DNA from: CAYUUW01 sp964448005
GTDB lineage: Bacteria; Patescibacteriota; Gracilibacteria; UM-FILTER-43-11
Assembly: GCA_964448005.1 (NCBI GenBank)
Contig: CAYUUW010000007.1
Coordinates: 1 to 42,754 of the forward strand
DNA length: 42,754 nt
Direction: 5' to 3'
Shown: positions 1 through 8,066 of the stretch, in pieces
Position numbering within the stretch: the first letter of the stretch is position 1
How the letters are laid out: each line of letters opens with the position of its first letter
Made by a program: the position numbers and the translations under genes
The notes under the pieces: model-generated
The model's database searches: none
Told to the model about the DNA's origin: nothing
What the model saw: only the letters and a program-made list of their open reading frames with translations

Positions 1-200
1 CGATAAAACTCCTGGTCCGCATCAACAATGCCCGCATCGGCAAGATCTTGGACGTATTGCCAGGACCAATGGCCCCTGGCATCTAAAAGGGTTTGCCCCT
101 GCGCGCCTGCGCTGGGCGTGGCGGAAGAAAGGGCGGCCCAAAGGCTCAGGGCCACAATGCGGGCTGTCATGCCTTTTGGTCTTTTTGCGAATGGCTTCAT
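1..200 (-). CDS. SLH-domain surface protein, N-terminal part (runs off window)
   Basis: Open reading frame on the minus strand from an ATG at 200 that leaves the window at position 1, so only about 66 residues are visible. It begins with a basic segment and a hydrophobic stretch rich in Ala/Leu ending in an Ala-Gly-Ala-Gln region, a plausible Sec signal peptide. This is followed by a segment with the hallmarks of an S-layer homology domain (DARGHWSWQYVQDLADAGIV): GHW, then a helix, then AGIV. SLH domains bind secondary cell-wall polymers and anchor surface proteins. A second in-frame ATG lies at 170; the first is preferred because it gives the basic n-region. It lies 100 bp downstream of the anti-sigma-like gene with its own ECF-like promoter, suggesting it is a target of that sigma factor (inference). 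Confidence 0.7.
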   Translation of the reverse strand, partial: MKPFAKRPKGMTARIVALSLWAALSSATPSAGAQGQTLLDARGHWSWQYVQDLADAGIVDADQEFY

Positions 201-248
201 GATTGCAGGGCTTTAAGAAATGAATAGGTTGAGCGTGCGAGTTTTAAA

Positions 249-274
249 TACACATACGGATGGCATTTGTTACG
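249..274 (-). promoter_or_regulatory. Putative ECF-sigma promoter of the SLH gene
   Basis: Read on the minus strand: CGTAAC at 274-269, 16 bp spacer, TGTA at 252-249. The layout matches the TGTAAC-N16-CGTA found upstream of the ECF sigma gene itself at 2528-2503 and resembles known ECF promoters (AAC-type -35, CGTA/CGTC-type -10). The start codon lies about 50 bp downstream. Confidence 0.4.
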
Positions 275-299
275 AGGAAATTGAAAATCGGAACAAGAA

Positions 300-1976
300 T
301 TATTCCAAGAGGCAAATTGAAGAGCAGCCATCGAAGTCAAAGGCGTTCCCGTCGTCGCACTGCTCGCTGCCTTCTGCCAAGCCATCGCCGCAAACCGCAC
401 CAGAGGCTTCATTCTGACAGCTCGAGGAGCACCCGTCGTTGCTGAATGCGTTCCCGTCGTCGCACTGCTCGCTGCCTTCTGCCAGGCCATCGCCGCAAAC
501 CGCACCAGGGGCTTCATTCTGGCAGCTCGAGGAGCACCCGTCGTTGCTGAATGCGTTCCCGTCGTCGCAGAGCTCTCCGGCATCCAGCGCCCCGTTGCCG
601 CAGACGGGGCTGGAGGCCTCCGTTCGGCAGCTCGAGGAGCATCCGTCCCCGCTGAATGCGTTCCCGTCGTCGCACTGCTCGCCGTTCAGGATGTCTTTCT
701 GGCCATTGCCGCAGTAGCTCGCTTTTCCTTCCGCCAATCGGCAGGATGAATCGCAGATTTGACAGCTGGGCAGGCCATAGGGGCACGCTTCAGCGATAGC
801 GTTCCCGTCGTCGCACTGCTCACCGCCTTCCAGGATCGTATTGCCGCACAGGGGGTCCGCTTTTCCTATGGCGACGGCATTACTGCGCAAGGGGAAGCCT
901 CCTTTTTCCAGAAGGCTCGAATCCACGCTGCTTGCTTTTTCCAAGCTAAAGTAGTGCGTCGAATTTTCTTCGGCTTTAGCCGAAGCATCCCCTCTGAGGC
1001 TGATGACGGAAAGCCCCGCATTCAATGCCAGCGGAGGATTGAAGCGGAAGGGCAGAGCGCCGCCCTCGCCCCCAAGGCTTTGGACTGAGGCTATGCGGAC
1101 GCCGTTCCTGTAAAGGTGGAATCCGCTCCAATCTTCGGATTTTCCATTTCCGCTATGCTGGATCATCAGTCCGTAAAGGCTGGCATTAGAATCAGCCTTG
1201 AGCTCCAAGTTAAGCAGGCGAACCCCTTCCTCATCTGGCTTGGCTATTTGGGGGGGTGGATTGCTCGAGGCCAATGATATGCTGAGGTACCTGGCCTTTT
1301 CCTCGTTTGCCCCCGACGCCTCTTTTTTCGTGGAAAGGTCGCTTGGGCTCTCTCCTCTTGCTTTCAGCAGCTCAAAGCTCACCTCCTCCAGCTTTACCGA
1401 GCTCTGCGCAATGGCTTTTTCCAGGGTTGACTTGATTCCTCCGGAGCTGTTTTGGCTGGCTCGACGGATAGCCTCAAGCTTTTTGCTTTCCAGGGAGCGG
1501 ATTTCTTCCAAAGCCGTTTTCCTGCTGGAGGAATTTCTTATCTCGACTGCGGCCTGTATTGCCTTTTGCGTTTCGCTGCTGGATTCCTCTATCAATTGCT
1601 CGATCAGGATCTCATCGGCGCTGGCCGTGGAGTCCGCGGCGGCCCTGGGAATCAGAAAAAGGTTTCTTTCCAGCTCAAGCACGGCTGCCCGGGCCTTTTC
1701 CAAATGCTCCATGTAGGCCTTCGGCTTCTCCGCGTGCCAGATTCCAGCGACAAGAAAAAGCAAAACCACCATGGCTGAAATCTTGGGCCTTAGGGCAAAG
1801 GCCAATTTCCAAAATGAAAATCCGGAACCCATCGCTCTTTGCTCGCGGCTTTTGGGGCGAGCGCCTTCGATCGCCTTCAGGATTCGGTCGTTCGCCTCCC
1901 GGCTCACGGCGTAGCGAGGAAGGCCTTTCAGCAAATCTTCGATGCTTTTTCCTTCTTTATCCATAAAGCTTGCCAT
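300..1976 (-). CDS. Membrane anti-sigma-like protein with five DUF4215 Cys-rich repeats
   Basis: 558 residues. Residues 1-60 form a short cytoplasmic segment, 66-80 one membrane helix, about 83-215 a charged helical region resembling DUF5667-type extracytoplasmic domains, about 215-375 a beta-type region, and about 377-558 five tandem Cys-rich repeats built around C-G-(N/D)-G ... E-x-C-D-D-G-N-A ... D-G-C-S-S-x-C (DUF4215 / Myxococcus Cys-rich repeat type). The start overlaps the end of the ECF sigma gene by 20 bp, so the two are translationally coupled. That arrangement and the single-pass topology suggest an anti-sigma factor with an external sensor, but no classical zinc anti-sigma motif is visible, so this role is inferred. 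The first Cys repeat is longer and divergent; the last three are nearly identical. Confidence 0.75.
   Translation of the reverse strand: MASFMDKEGKSIEDLLKGLPRYAVSREANDRILKAIEGARPKSREQRAMGSGFSFWKLAFALRPKISAMVVLLFLVAGIWHAEKPKAYMEHLEKARAAVLELERNLFLIPRAAADSTASADEILIEQLIEESSSETQKAIQAAVEIRNSSSRKTALEEIRSLESKKLEAIRRASQNSSGGIKSTLEKAIAQSSVKLEEVSFELLKARGESPSDLSTKKEASGANEEKARYLSISLASSNPPPQIAKPDEEGVRLLNLELKADSNASLYGLMIQHSGNGKSEDWSGFHLYRNGVRIASVQSLGGEGGALPFRFNPPLALNAGLSVISLRGDASAKAEENSTHYFSLEKASSVDSSLLEKGGFPLRSNAVAIGKADPLCGNTILEGGEQCDDGNAIAEACPYGLPSCQICDSSCRLAEGKASYCGNGQKDILNGEQCDDGNAFSGDGCSSSCRTEASSPVCGNGALDAGELCDDGNAFSNDGCSSSCQNEAPGAVCGDGLAEGSEQCDDGNAFSNDGCSSSCQNEASGAVCGDGLAEGSEQCDDGNAFDFDGCSSICLLE
345..660 (-). 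repeat. 105-bp in-gene tandem repeats encoding the Cys-rich units
   Basis: The segment starting at 345 recurs at 450 with only a few differences, and in a more diverged form after 555. The 105-bp period equals one 35-residue DUF4215 unit. Nearly identical neighbouring copies indicate recent duplication or gene conversion and make copy number liable to change. Confidence 0.85.
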
Positions 1977-2478
1977 AGATGGATTTAAATTTCTTAAGGG
2001 CCCTGGAAAGGCTTGTTCGAATCGCCCCCTCGCTCTTTCCTGTGGCAGAGGAGATCTCTTTGTGGCTCAGTTCGCTCAAATAATGCAGCATGACGATTTC
2101 CTGCTCAGCTTTGCTCATGAGCCCCAGCACATTCTGTATTTGCCTTTGCCGCTCCCAGTCTTCCAGGTCGCTTCTTATTTCTGCGCTCGGCATTTTTAGC
2201 CCCTTCTCTTCGGCTCCTTCCAGGGACTGGGTTTCTTTCGCGTTCCTCCAATGGTTGATCAGGTGGTTCCTGCCAATTCCGAAGAACCAGGCCTTGAAAG
2301 AGCCTTTCTGGCTATCGAACTGCCAAAATTTCTCGTAGGCTTTCAGGGTGATCTCCATCAGCAGATCCTCGCAGGCGGGCCTGTCGAAATTCAGCCGATT
2401 CATCAGGTAGCTGAAAAGACCGTCTTTGCTTTCCTCGTAGCCATGGATGAATTGCTGGTGGGAGTTTTCTTCGGCCAT
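1957..2478 (-). CDS. ECF-type RNA polymerase sigma-70 factor
   Basis: 173 residues, the usual size of an ECF sigma factor with only regions 2 and 4. Region 2 (about residues 10-80) contains the core-binding and -10 recognition helices (YEKFWQF...FKAWFFGIGRNHLINHWR). Region 4 (about 110-170) contains a helix-turn-helix (HKEISSATGKSEGAIRTSLSRALKKFK) that would read the -35. It is the first gene of a two-gene unit with the anti-sigma-like protein (20-bp overlap). A TGTAAC-N16-CGTA motif upstream suggests autoregulation, as is common for ECF factors. The visible candidate regulon is itself plus the SLH protein gene. No Shine-Dalgarno is visible at the usual distance. Confidence 0.93.
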   Translation of the reverse strand: MAEENSHQQFIHGYEESKDGLFSYLMNRLNFDRPACEDLLMEITLKAYEKFWQFDSQKGSFKAWFFGIGRNHLINHWRNAKETQSLEGAEEKGLKMPSAEIRSDLEDWERQRQIQNVLGLMSKAEQEIVMLHYLSELSHKEISSATGKSEGAIRTSLSRALKKFKSIYGKLYG

Positions 2479-2502
2479 GGGAATGAGGTCATTCGCCTTT
2501 GA

Positions 2503-2528
2503 TACGCAAAGGCGGGCTTTTTGTTACA
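2503..2528 (-). promoter_or_regulatory. Putative autoregulatory ECF promoter with hairpin
   Basis: On the minus strand: TGTAAC (2528-2523), 16-bp spacer, CGTA (2506-2503), 25 bp before the sigma start codon. The -10 sits in the loop of a perfect 8-bp inverted repeat, CGCCTTTG / CAAAGGCG at 2494-2501 and 2507-2514. Confidence 0.5.
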
Positions 2529-2573
2529 CGAAAACATTCATTTCAAGCCCACTTCAGACTTTCCCTGAAGGCC

Positions 2574-3161
2574 CTAGGCCCTCGCCCCCTTTAAAATTTC
2601 CCACACCTCTTCGTGCACCCGCTCAATGCTTTGGCTGGCGTCCAGCACATGGATTCCGGGATGGATTTTGGCCAGCTGCAGGTAATGCGACCGGATCTTT
2701 CTCAGCCTGTCCTGCGTTTCGAAAAGCTCGAATTCCCCCCCTCTGCCGTGAATCCTTTCCAGGCATTCCCTCTCAGGCAAATCCATCAAGAAGGTCAGGT
2801 CCGCCTGGCGAAAGTCGCTGTTGATCTTCTCCAGCCAATCTGGAGCCAAGCTCAGGCTTCCATACGCGATGGTGGAAAGAATGTACCGGTCGCTGACCAC
2901 GATGGTTCCTTCCCGGAGTGCTGGCTCGATTTCGTCGGCCAGATGCTGCGCCCGATCGGCGCAGAAAAGCAGCTGCAAGGCCTGGGGAGAGGCCTTGTGC
3001 TTGTGCTGCAGTATGGCCCGAATCAGGGTTCCGATGGGCTCGCTGGGGGTGGGCTCTTTGGTCAGGATCGCTTTTCGCCCTTCTTGATTCAGCCTTTCGG
3101 CCAGCAACTTGGATTGGGTGGAGGAGCCGGCTCCATCCGGGCCTTCAAAGGCGATGAGCAT
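2574..3161 (-). CDS. tmk: Thymidylate kinase (dTMP kinase)
   Basis: 195 residues; phosphorylates dTMP to dTDP with ATP in the cytoplasm. The N-terminus FEGPDGAGSSTQ aligns with the TMK P-loop, but the Walker lysine position (residue 13) is Ser (GAGSST). The DR(Y/H) motif is present as DRYILSTIAYG, and the lid region near residues 133-145 contains Arg and Gly (RIHGRGGEFE). Length and overall order match the family. It lies 95 bp upstream of the sigma gene on the same strand and is probably transcribed separately. The Lys substitution is unusual; I recall Thr at this position in some TMK groups, so it need not be inactive. Confidence 0.92.
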   Translation of the reverse strand: MLIAFEGPDGAGSSTQSKLLAERLNQEGRKAILTKEPTPSEPIGTLIRAILQHKHKASPQALQLLFCADRAQHLADEIEPALREGTIVVSDRYILSTIAYGSLSLAPDWLEKINSDFRQADLTFLMDLPERECLERIHGRGGEFELFETQDRLRKIRSHYLQLAKIHPGIHVLDASQSIERVHEEVWEILKGARA

Positions 3162-3255
3162 GGTTCTTTTTTGTTAGGCGGCCCTCATTGTAGGGCAATT
3201 TCCCCTTCCGATAAAGCCTCGTTTCGGACCCTTTGGAGGGCGGAGCCAGTCCCTG

Positions 3256-3264
3256 TGCTATAAT
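3256..3264 (+). promoter_or_regulatory. Extended -10 promoter of the lipoprotein gene
   Basis: TGC followed by TATAAT at 3259-3264, with no good -35 at 16-18 bp. The extended TGn is typical of -35-weak promoters. It lies about 40 bp before the start codon. Confidence 0.55.
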
Positions 3265-3304
3265 CCCCTCGTTCCATTTTTAAGCCAAAGCAAAACCCTA
3301 TTCC

Positions 3305-4900
3305 ATGAAGTCCGCAAAAACCGCACCCCTTCTTTTTCTGATGGCCTGCGCCCTTGTGCTTCCGGCCTGCGGCCAGAAGCCCCTCTCCCTGGAGGATCGG
3401 ATCAGTCAGATTCCTTCTTCTGCTGCGCTGGAGGAATCCTATGAAGGGCGGATCGAAAAGGCTGCTTTGAGCGCCTACCAGGAGGGTACCCACCGCATTC
3501 TGGACGAAGACGGCGAGCACCTTCTCCAAAGCTCTTTGCTGGATCTGAACCAATACTTGGGCAAGAAAGTCATCGTTTCCGGCGTGCCGATTGAAAGGAT
3601 CGGAAACGCCAAGCCTGTGCTGGAGGTTTCCAGCGTTCGCCTGACAGAGGATTCTTTCGATGCCCCCTTCTCCGACTACCGATCCGAAAAAGGAGCCTTT
3701 TCCCTTTCCTATCCCCAAAGCTGGCAGCTGGCCGAGGGAGCTTCCGGCATTTCGCTGCAGTTCGGGCAAGAGCCCTGGGCCTGGGTAGATGTTTTTGCTG
3801 ACATTTCGGATTTCAAGTCCTTCGTTGCCTCCAGGGAATCTTCCCAGGGGGCCGAAGTGACTGTGGCCGCCCAGCCAGCGCTCCGCTTCAATGACAGCGA
3901 ATCTTTTCGCATCTATCTTGCTCATCCAAGCGCCCAAAAGGCCTACCTCATCCGCTTTGGCCAGGAGCAGCTTTCTTCGCAGGAAAAAAGGCCTGTGCTT
4001 TATCGGATCCTGGATAGTTTCCGCTTGACCTATTCCCCTGCGGCAAAAGCCGAGCCTTGCGGAGGGGCGGAGGATCTTGCCTGCGCTGAGGGCTACCGCT
4101 GCGACCTGAAAGACAATTCCGAGCATGCTGAAGGCATATGCGTCTCCTTGCAGAGCGGGACTGGCCCTTCCAAATGCCCCTTCATCAGTCCTCCCGCAGG
4201 CTGCTTGGCGTACAGAGTGTCCCAATACTCCGAAAACAGCTGCCCTTCGCGCTACGAATGCCTGCCGGATGGCCTGGCTTTGTTCGAATCCTTGCCGGAG
4301 CCGGCGCCTTCGGGGGCTGATCCCTCGCAGGCCGACAAGCCCAGTGAGTTGGAGCAGGCCAAGCCTGTGGCCGAGCCCACGCTGTCGGCCCCGCCTGCCG
4401 AGCCGGAGGCCGGCCCGTTGCCTGCGCCGGCCCAAAGCGATTCCGGCAGCGCTTCGGAGCCTGCCGAATCCGCTCCATCGCCCGTTGCCCCCCTTCAGGA
4501 AGCTTCGATTGTCGACGATTCGGCTGAGGTTCCTGCTTCGCTTTCCGCCCCCCTTTCTTCCGGCGATCTCACCCGAAGCTACCAAAGCATTCACCGCGGC
4601 TTCTCCGTTTCCTATCACAAGAACTGGTATTTCTCCAGTTTCGGGCCTCAGGAAGGGTCGGAGTGGCTGGTCGGCTTTTCCGACAAGGCGCTGGAATCGC
4701 CTTCCGATTCATTGATCACCCTCACCCTAAGCAAGCAGCAGCCTCCGGCGCCCTCTCCGGGAAAACGCCTCGTCAGCAAGAAGCTGGACGGGCTCTTCTA
4801 TGCTGTGGAGGGGCCTTCCGGCCTTCAGGAAACCATTCAGGCCATGCTGGATTCGGTCCAGATGCTTCCCGCCTCCTCCGAGGTTCCTGCTTCGGAATGA
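3305..4900 (+). CDS. Secreted lipoprotein with two PsbP-like domains
   Basis: 531 residues. A lipoprotein signal peptide ends in lipobox L19-P-A-C22. Residues about 40-110 may form a small beta domain. Residues about 128-240 (GAFSLSYPQSWQLAE start) resemble a PsbP/MOG1-like fold. A Cys-rich stretch follows at about 252-325 (CGGAEDLACAEGYRCD, CPFISPPAGCLAY), then a long Pro/Ala/Glu/Ser linker (about 330-425), then a second PsbP-like unit (RGFSVSYHKNWYFSSFG). Both 'F-S-(L/V)-S-Y-x-x-x-W' openings are visible and suggest internal duplication. Function unknown; it probably sits on the outer face of the membrane. It has its own promoter and stands alone between tmk (opposite strand) and infB. Confidence 0.8.
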   Translation: MKSAKTAPLLFLMACALVLPACGQKPLSLEDRISQIPSSAALEESYEGRIEKAALSAYQEGTHRILDEDGEHLLQSSLLDLNQYLGKKVIVSGVPIERIGNAKPVLEVSSVRLTEDSFDAPFSDYRSEKGAFSLSYPQSWQLAEGASGISLQFGQEPWAWVDVFADISDFKSFVASRESSQGAEVTVAAQPALRFNDSESFRIYLAHPSAQKAYLIRFGQEQLSSQEKRPVLYRILDSFRLTYSPAAKAEPCGGAEDLACAEGYRCDLKDNSEHAEGICVSLQSGTGPSKCPFISPPAGCLAYRVSQYSENSCPSRYECLPDGLALFESLPEPAPSGADPSQADKPSELEQAKPVAEPTLSAPPAEPEAGPLPAPAQSDSGSASEPAESAPSPVAPLQEASIVDDSAEVPASLSAPLSSGDLTRSYQSIHRGFSVSYHKNWYFSSFGPQEGSEWLVGFSDKALESPSDSLITLTLSKQQPPAPSPGKRLVSKKLDGLFYAVEGPSGLQETIQAMLDSVQMLPASSEVPASE

Positions 4901-4940
4901 TTTTTTGGCCTGCAAAGCTGCTTTCCTAATCCTAGAAGGA

Positions 4941-4970
4941 GGAAAGGGCTCCTTTTCGCCCCCTTTCCTT
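4941..4970 (+). terminator. Hairpin after the lipoprotein gene
   Basis: Perfect 8-bp inverted repeat GGAAAGGG / CCCTTTCC (4941-4948, 4961-4968) about 40 bp after the stop codon. The following T-tract is weak, so it may be an inefficient terminator. Confidence 0.4.
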
Positions 4971-5008
4971 GTCGGACCCCTCGCCGCCCGCATTCTTGGC
5001 GGTGCCGC

Positions 5009-5037
5009 TTTACAGTGATGATCGGGAATGCTAGGCT
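5009..5037 (+). promoter_or_regulatory. infB promoter
   Basis: TTTACA (5009-5014), 17-bp spacer, TAGGCT (5032-5037), preceded by TGC; start codon 30 bp downstream. Confidence 0.5.
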
Positions 5038-5067
5038 TCTACAGCTTATTCAATGTCCTAAGATTTC

Positions 5068-7611
5068 ATGCATTTAAACGAGATCGCTCGCGAGCTTCAG
5101 GTCACCCTTCAGGAGCTGCGACGCGAATTGGCTAAAACCAATTTCGGCATCAGCCCCAGCGCCACAGAAATAGACGACAACCTTTCCCGGGGCATCATTC
5201 GTTTCCTGAAGGACAGAATCAAGCCTACCCGCCAGAACCGCCGTGTCGCAGTCATCCTTAAGGATGGCCAAGAGCTGCATGAGTCCTCCATCGTTCAGGC
5301 AGGAGCCCCGCAGGATCCTCCTTCCGAAGCCAAGGTGCCCAAACGGGCCATGACCAAGAAGGAGAAGGACGAGCTGGAAGAGGCGGAGCGGAAAAAGCGC
5401 GAAGCGGAAGAGGCCGCCTTGCGCCCGAAAGATCCCTTCCCTGGCCAAAGAGGGGATTCCTCTGCGGCAAGCTCGGGCCCTAGGCAGAGCGCTTCCCCCT
5501 TGCATGTCTCTCGCCGGATCGAATTGGGGCAGGCTCCTTCCGCCATCTCCTCCGAAGAGAGCTCAGCCCTTCCTAGGAACTACTACCGTTCCAACAAGAA
5601 GAAGAAGCGAAAAGGCCAGTTCCAGGAGGAGGCTGCCTTGGAAAGCCTGCAGCGGCATCCCGGCAGGAAGATCAAAATCGCCAAGGTCCATTACGACGAC
5701 GATGCGGCGGACAACCGCAGCGCAGAAGAGATCGCCATCGATCGCGAAATGGACCGGGAGCATTTCCGCGCCCAAAAGAAGAACCGGGCCTCCAATCTGC
5801 GCGTCGGCCCCAAAGAGCAGCCTCAAATCAAGGCCAAAACGGGCATTGTGGATATCCCCTCCATTCTTAGCCTGAAGGAGTTTTCGGAGAAGTGCGGCCT
5901 TCCTGTGACCCAAGTCATCTCGACCCTCATCAAGAACGGCATCATCGCCACCATCAACCAAAAACTCGATTACGACACGGCCGCCTTGGTGGCCGACGAG
6001 CTGGGGGTGGAGGTGAGGCGCATGGCGGAGGAGGCCACCATCGAGGACATGATGGAGGGCGACATCAAGAAGCTTTTGGAGGAAGAGGATGGAGGCAGGC
6101 TTTCCGTCAGGCCTCCTGTGGTCAGCATCATGGGGCACGTCGACCACGGGAAAACCAAGCTTTTGGATACGATCCGAAGCGCCAATGTGATCGACACCGA
6201 GGCAGGAGGAATCACCCAGCATATCGGCGCCTATCAGGTGGAGAAGAACGGCCAGAAAATCACCTTCCTGGACACTCCCGGCCATGAGGCCTTCACCTCC
6301 ATGCGAGCCCGAGGAGCCAAGGCCACCGATATCGCCATCCTGGTGGTGGCGGCCGACGAGGGGGTCAAGCCCCAGACCATTGAGGCCATCAGCCATGCCC
6401 AGGAGGCCAAAATCCCCATTCTTGTCGCGATAAACAAGATGGACAAGCCCGGCGCCAATCCTGATCATGTCAAGGGGCAGCTGGTCGAATACGGCCTTCA
6501 GGCCGAGGATTGGGGTGGGCAAACCCTCATGGTTCCTGTTTCGGCCATGACGGGGGAGGGGATCGACAAGCTTCTGGAGTCCATCCTTCTGCTGGCCGAA
6601 GTGGAGGATCTCAAGGCCAATCCGAATAGGATGGCTGTGGGAACGGTGGTGGAGGCGCATTTGGACAAATCCCTGGGTCCTGTGGCCACCATCCTCATCA
6701 ACACAGGCACGCTCAAGATCGGGGACAGCCTGGTGATCGGAACCACCTTGGGCCGGGTCAAGGCCATGCACGACCATACCGGAAAAAGCCTTTTGGAGGC
6801 CCCTCCTTCGGCCGCCGTTCGCCTTTCCGGCTTGGAGGCCACCCCTCAGTCGGGCGAGCTGATGCAGGCTTTCCGAAGCGAGCAGATTGCCAAGGGTCGC
6901 GCTGAAGGCCTGAAGCGCCTGATGCATGACCAGGAGGTCAACCTGAGCGGCTCGATGGTGGAGCGCATAGTTTCCCAGATCAGCACCGGAGAAATCAATT
7001 TCCTCAAAGTCGTCCTGAAGGCCGACACCAAAGGCTCACTGGAGGCCATCATGCAAGCCTTGGCCAAGGTCAAATCGCCCGATGTCGCCATCAAAGTGAT
7101 CCACTTCGGCGTCGGAAACATCAGCGACGGGGATGTGCTGATCGCTTCGGCCAGCCAAGCCCTTCTGGTGGGTTTCCACGTGGAAGCCAATGCCCATGTT
7201 CGCCGCCTCGCCGAGCGGGAACGGGTGGACGTCAAAGAATACACCGTCATCTACAAGCTGATCGAGGATCTCAAGGCCATTCTTTCCGGCATGCTGGAAC
7301 CTCAAATCAATGTGATCGAGCTGGGTTCGCTGGAGATCCGTCAGGTTTTCCTGGACAAGAAGAAGTGGATGATCCTTGGCGGGCATGTGATCAAAGGGAA
7401 AATCCAGGCGGCCGCCATGGTTCGCGCCAAGCGAGGCGGCGAACTCCTCTTTGAATCCCAGCTGGATTCCTTGAAGCACGTGAAGCAGGATGTGAGCGAG
7501 CTGGAGAAGGGGGACGATTGCGGCATCCGCCTGAAGACGCCGAAAACCCTTCAGCCAGGGGATGTTCTGGAGGCCTTCAGGATCGAGAGGATCGAACGGA
7601 AGCTGGAATAG
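5068..7611 (+). CDS. infB: Translation initiation factor IF-2
   Basis: 847 residues. This GTPase delivers initiator tRNA to the 30S subunit and promotes subunit joining. The N-terminus is an IF2_N helical module (residues 1-50), followed by a charged Lys/Glu/Arg linker (to about 265) and a second IF2_N-like region (about 268-330, SILSLKEFSEKCGLPVTQVI). The G domain has G1 GHVDHGKT (356-363), G3 DTPGH (402-406) and G4 NKMD (456-459). Domains II, III and the fMet-tRNA-binding domain IV follow to the C-terminus. All GTPase motifs are intact. It is monocistronic here, not in the usual nusA-infB operon; nusA lies at 30.1-31.5 kb on the other strand. Confidence 0.98.
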   Translation: MHLNEIARELQVTLQELRRELAKTNFGISPSATEIDDNLSRGIIRFLKDRIKPTRQNRRVAVILKDGQELHESSIVQAGAPQDPPSEAKVPKRAMTKKEKDELEEAERKKREAEEAALRPKDPFPGQRGDSSAASSGPRQSASPLHVSRRIELGQAPSAISSEESSALPRNYYRSNKKKKRKGQFQEEAALESLQRHPGRKIKIAKVHYDDDAADNRSAEEIAIDREMDREHFRAQKKNRASNLRVGPKEQPQIKAKTGIVDIPSILSLKEFSEKCGLPVTQVISTLIKNGIIATINQKLDYDTAALVADELGVEVRRMAEEATIEDMMEGDIKKLLEEEDGGRLSVRPPVVSIMGHVDHGKTKLLDTIRSANVIDTEAGGITQHIGAYQVEKNGQKITFLDTPGHEAFTSMRARGAKATDIAILVVAADEGVKPQTIEAISHAQEAKIPILVAINKMDKPGANPDHVKGQLVEYGLQAEDWGGQTLMVPVSAMTGEGIDKLLESILLLAEVEDLKANPNRMAVGTVVEAHLDKSLGPVATILINTGTLKIGDSLVIGTTLGRVKAMHDHTGKSLLEAPPSAAVRLSGLEATPQSGELMQAFRSEQIAKGRAEGLKRLMHDQEVNLSGSMVERIVSQISTGEINFLKVVLKADTKGSLEAIMQALAKVKSPDVAIKVIHFGVGNISDGDVLIASASQALLVGFHVEANAHVRRLAERERVDVKEYTVIYKLIEDLKAILSGMLEPQINVIELGSLEIRQVFLDKKKWMILGGHVIKGKIQAAAMVRAKRGGELLFESQLDSLKHVKQDVSELEKGDDCGIRLKTPKTLQPGDVLEAFRIERIERKLE

Positions 7612-7629
7612 CAGGCTTCTTTCCGGGGT

Positions 7630-7659
7630 TTGCTTTGGGTCCGCTGAATTTGCTACAAT
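7630..7659 (+). promoter_or_regulatory. Promoter of the small membrane protein
   Basis: TTGCTT (7630-7635), 18-bp spacer, TACAAT (7654-7659) preceded by TGC, 27 bp before the start codon. Confidence 0.55.
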
Positions 7660-7685
7660 TTCAGCGCATCTGACAAAAAACAAAA

Positions 7686-7907
7686 ATGAGGCTATTCTAC
7701 CTGGTCGCCACCATCATTGTCGCGCTGATCCTCCTGATCCTTTCCGTGGCCCAATTCGGAGCCAGCTGCAGCCTCAACCTGCTCAGCGCATCGCCGGTGG
7801 TGATTTTGCTTGTGATCTCCCTTTTGGGCGCGGCGATGGGGGCGTTCTTCATTCTCTTCCTCGTGGCTCCGAATACTTCGGGGGATTCTCCGGAGGATGT
7901 GGGCTAG
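7686..7907 (+). CDS. Small two-helix membrane protein (LapA/DUF1049-like)
   Basis: 73 residues with two hydrophobic helices (about 4-22 and 37-62) separated by a short loop containing a Cys. The order 'helix, short polar loop, helix with GAAMGA' resembles LapA/DUF1049-type proteins, which are small inner-membrane proteins of unclear biochemical role. The C-terminus is short and acidic. A good promoter lies just upstream and the next gene is convergent. Family assignment is tentative; a membrane location is clear. Confidence 0.6.
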   Translation: MRLFYLVATIIVALILLILSVAQFGASCSLNLLSASPVVILLVISLLGAAMGAFFILFLVAPNTSGDSPEDVG

Positions 7908-8002
7908 GGGATACCGCTGACGCAATTTAGTTTGCCCTACCCTTTCTGTCATCCTCGAGTCGCCGAGGCGGTTTTCCCGCCGACCCTATTTTAAGCATGG
8001 CG

Positions 8003-8042
8003 AAAACCCCGACCCTGCCTGGAATGGCATGCGGATCGGGGC
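8003..8042 (-). terminator. Terminator of the Cys-rich protein gene
   Basis: On the minus strand a stem CCCCGA / TCGGGG (outer pairs 8007-8012 and 8036-8041, with inner TGCC/GGCA pairs) is followed by TTTT. It lies 25 bp after the stop codon at 8067. The region 7908-8002 between the two convergent genes holds one further small GC-rich inverted repeat (GGCGG/CCGCC near 7965-7980). Confidence 0.6.
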
Positions 8043-8066
8043 TTCCTGCGGAGTGACTGGCGCTCT

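Noticed and set aside
28..216. Plus-strand frame at the window start
   Set aside because: Antisense to the SLH-type coding sequence, which has a signal peptide and domain pattern; the plus-strand product has neither.
345..660. CRISPR array
   Set aside because: The 105-bp periodic units have no spacers and are in-frame protein repeats.
3185..4618. 477-codon minus-strand frame opposite the lipoprotein gene
   Set aside because: Low-complexity Gly/Arg/Leu-rich translation; the plus strand has a lipobox, PsbP-like repeats and a promoter.
5563..6927. Long minus-strand frame inside infB
   Set aside because: Shadow of the infB coding frame in GC-rich DNA; His/Gly/Leu-rich translation with no domain.
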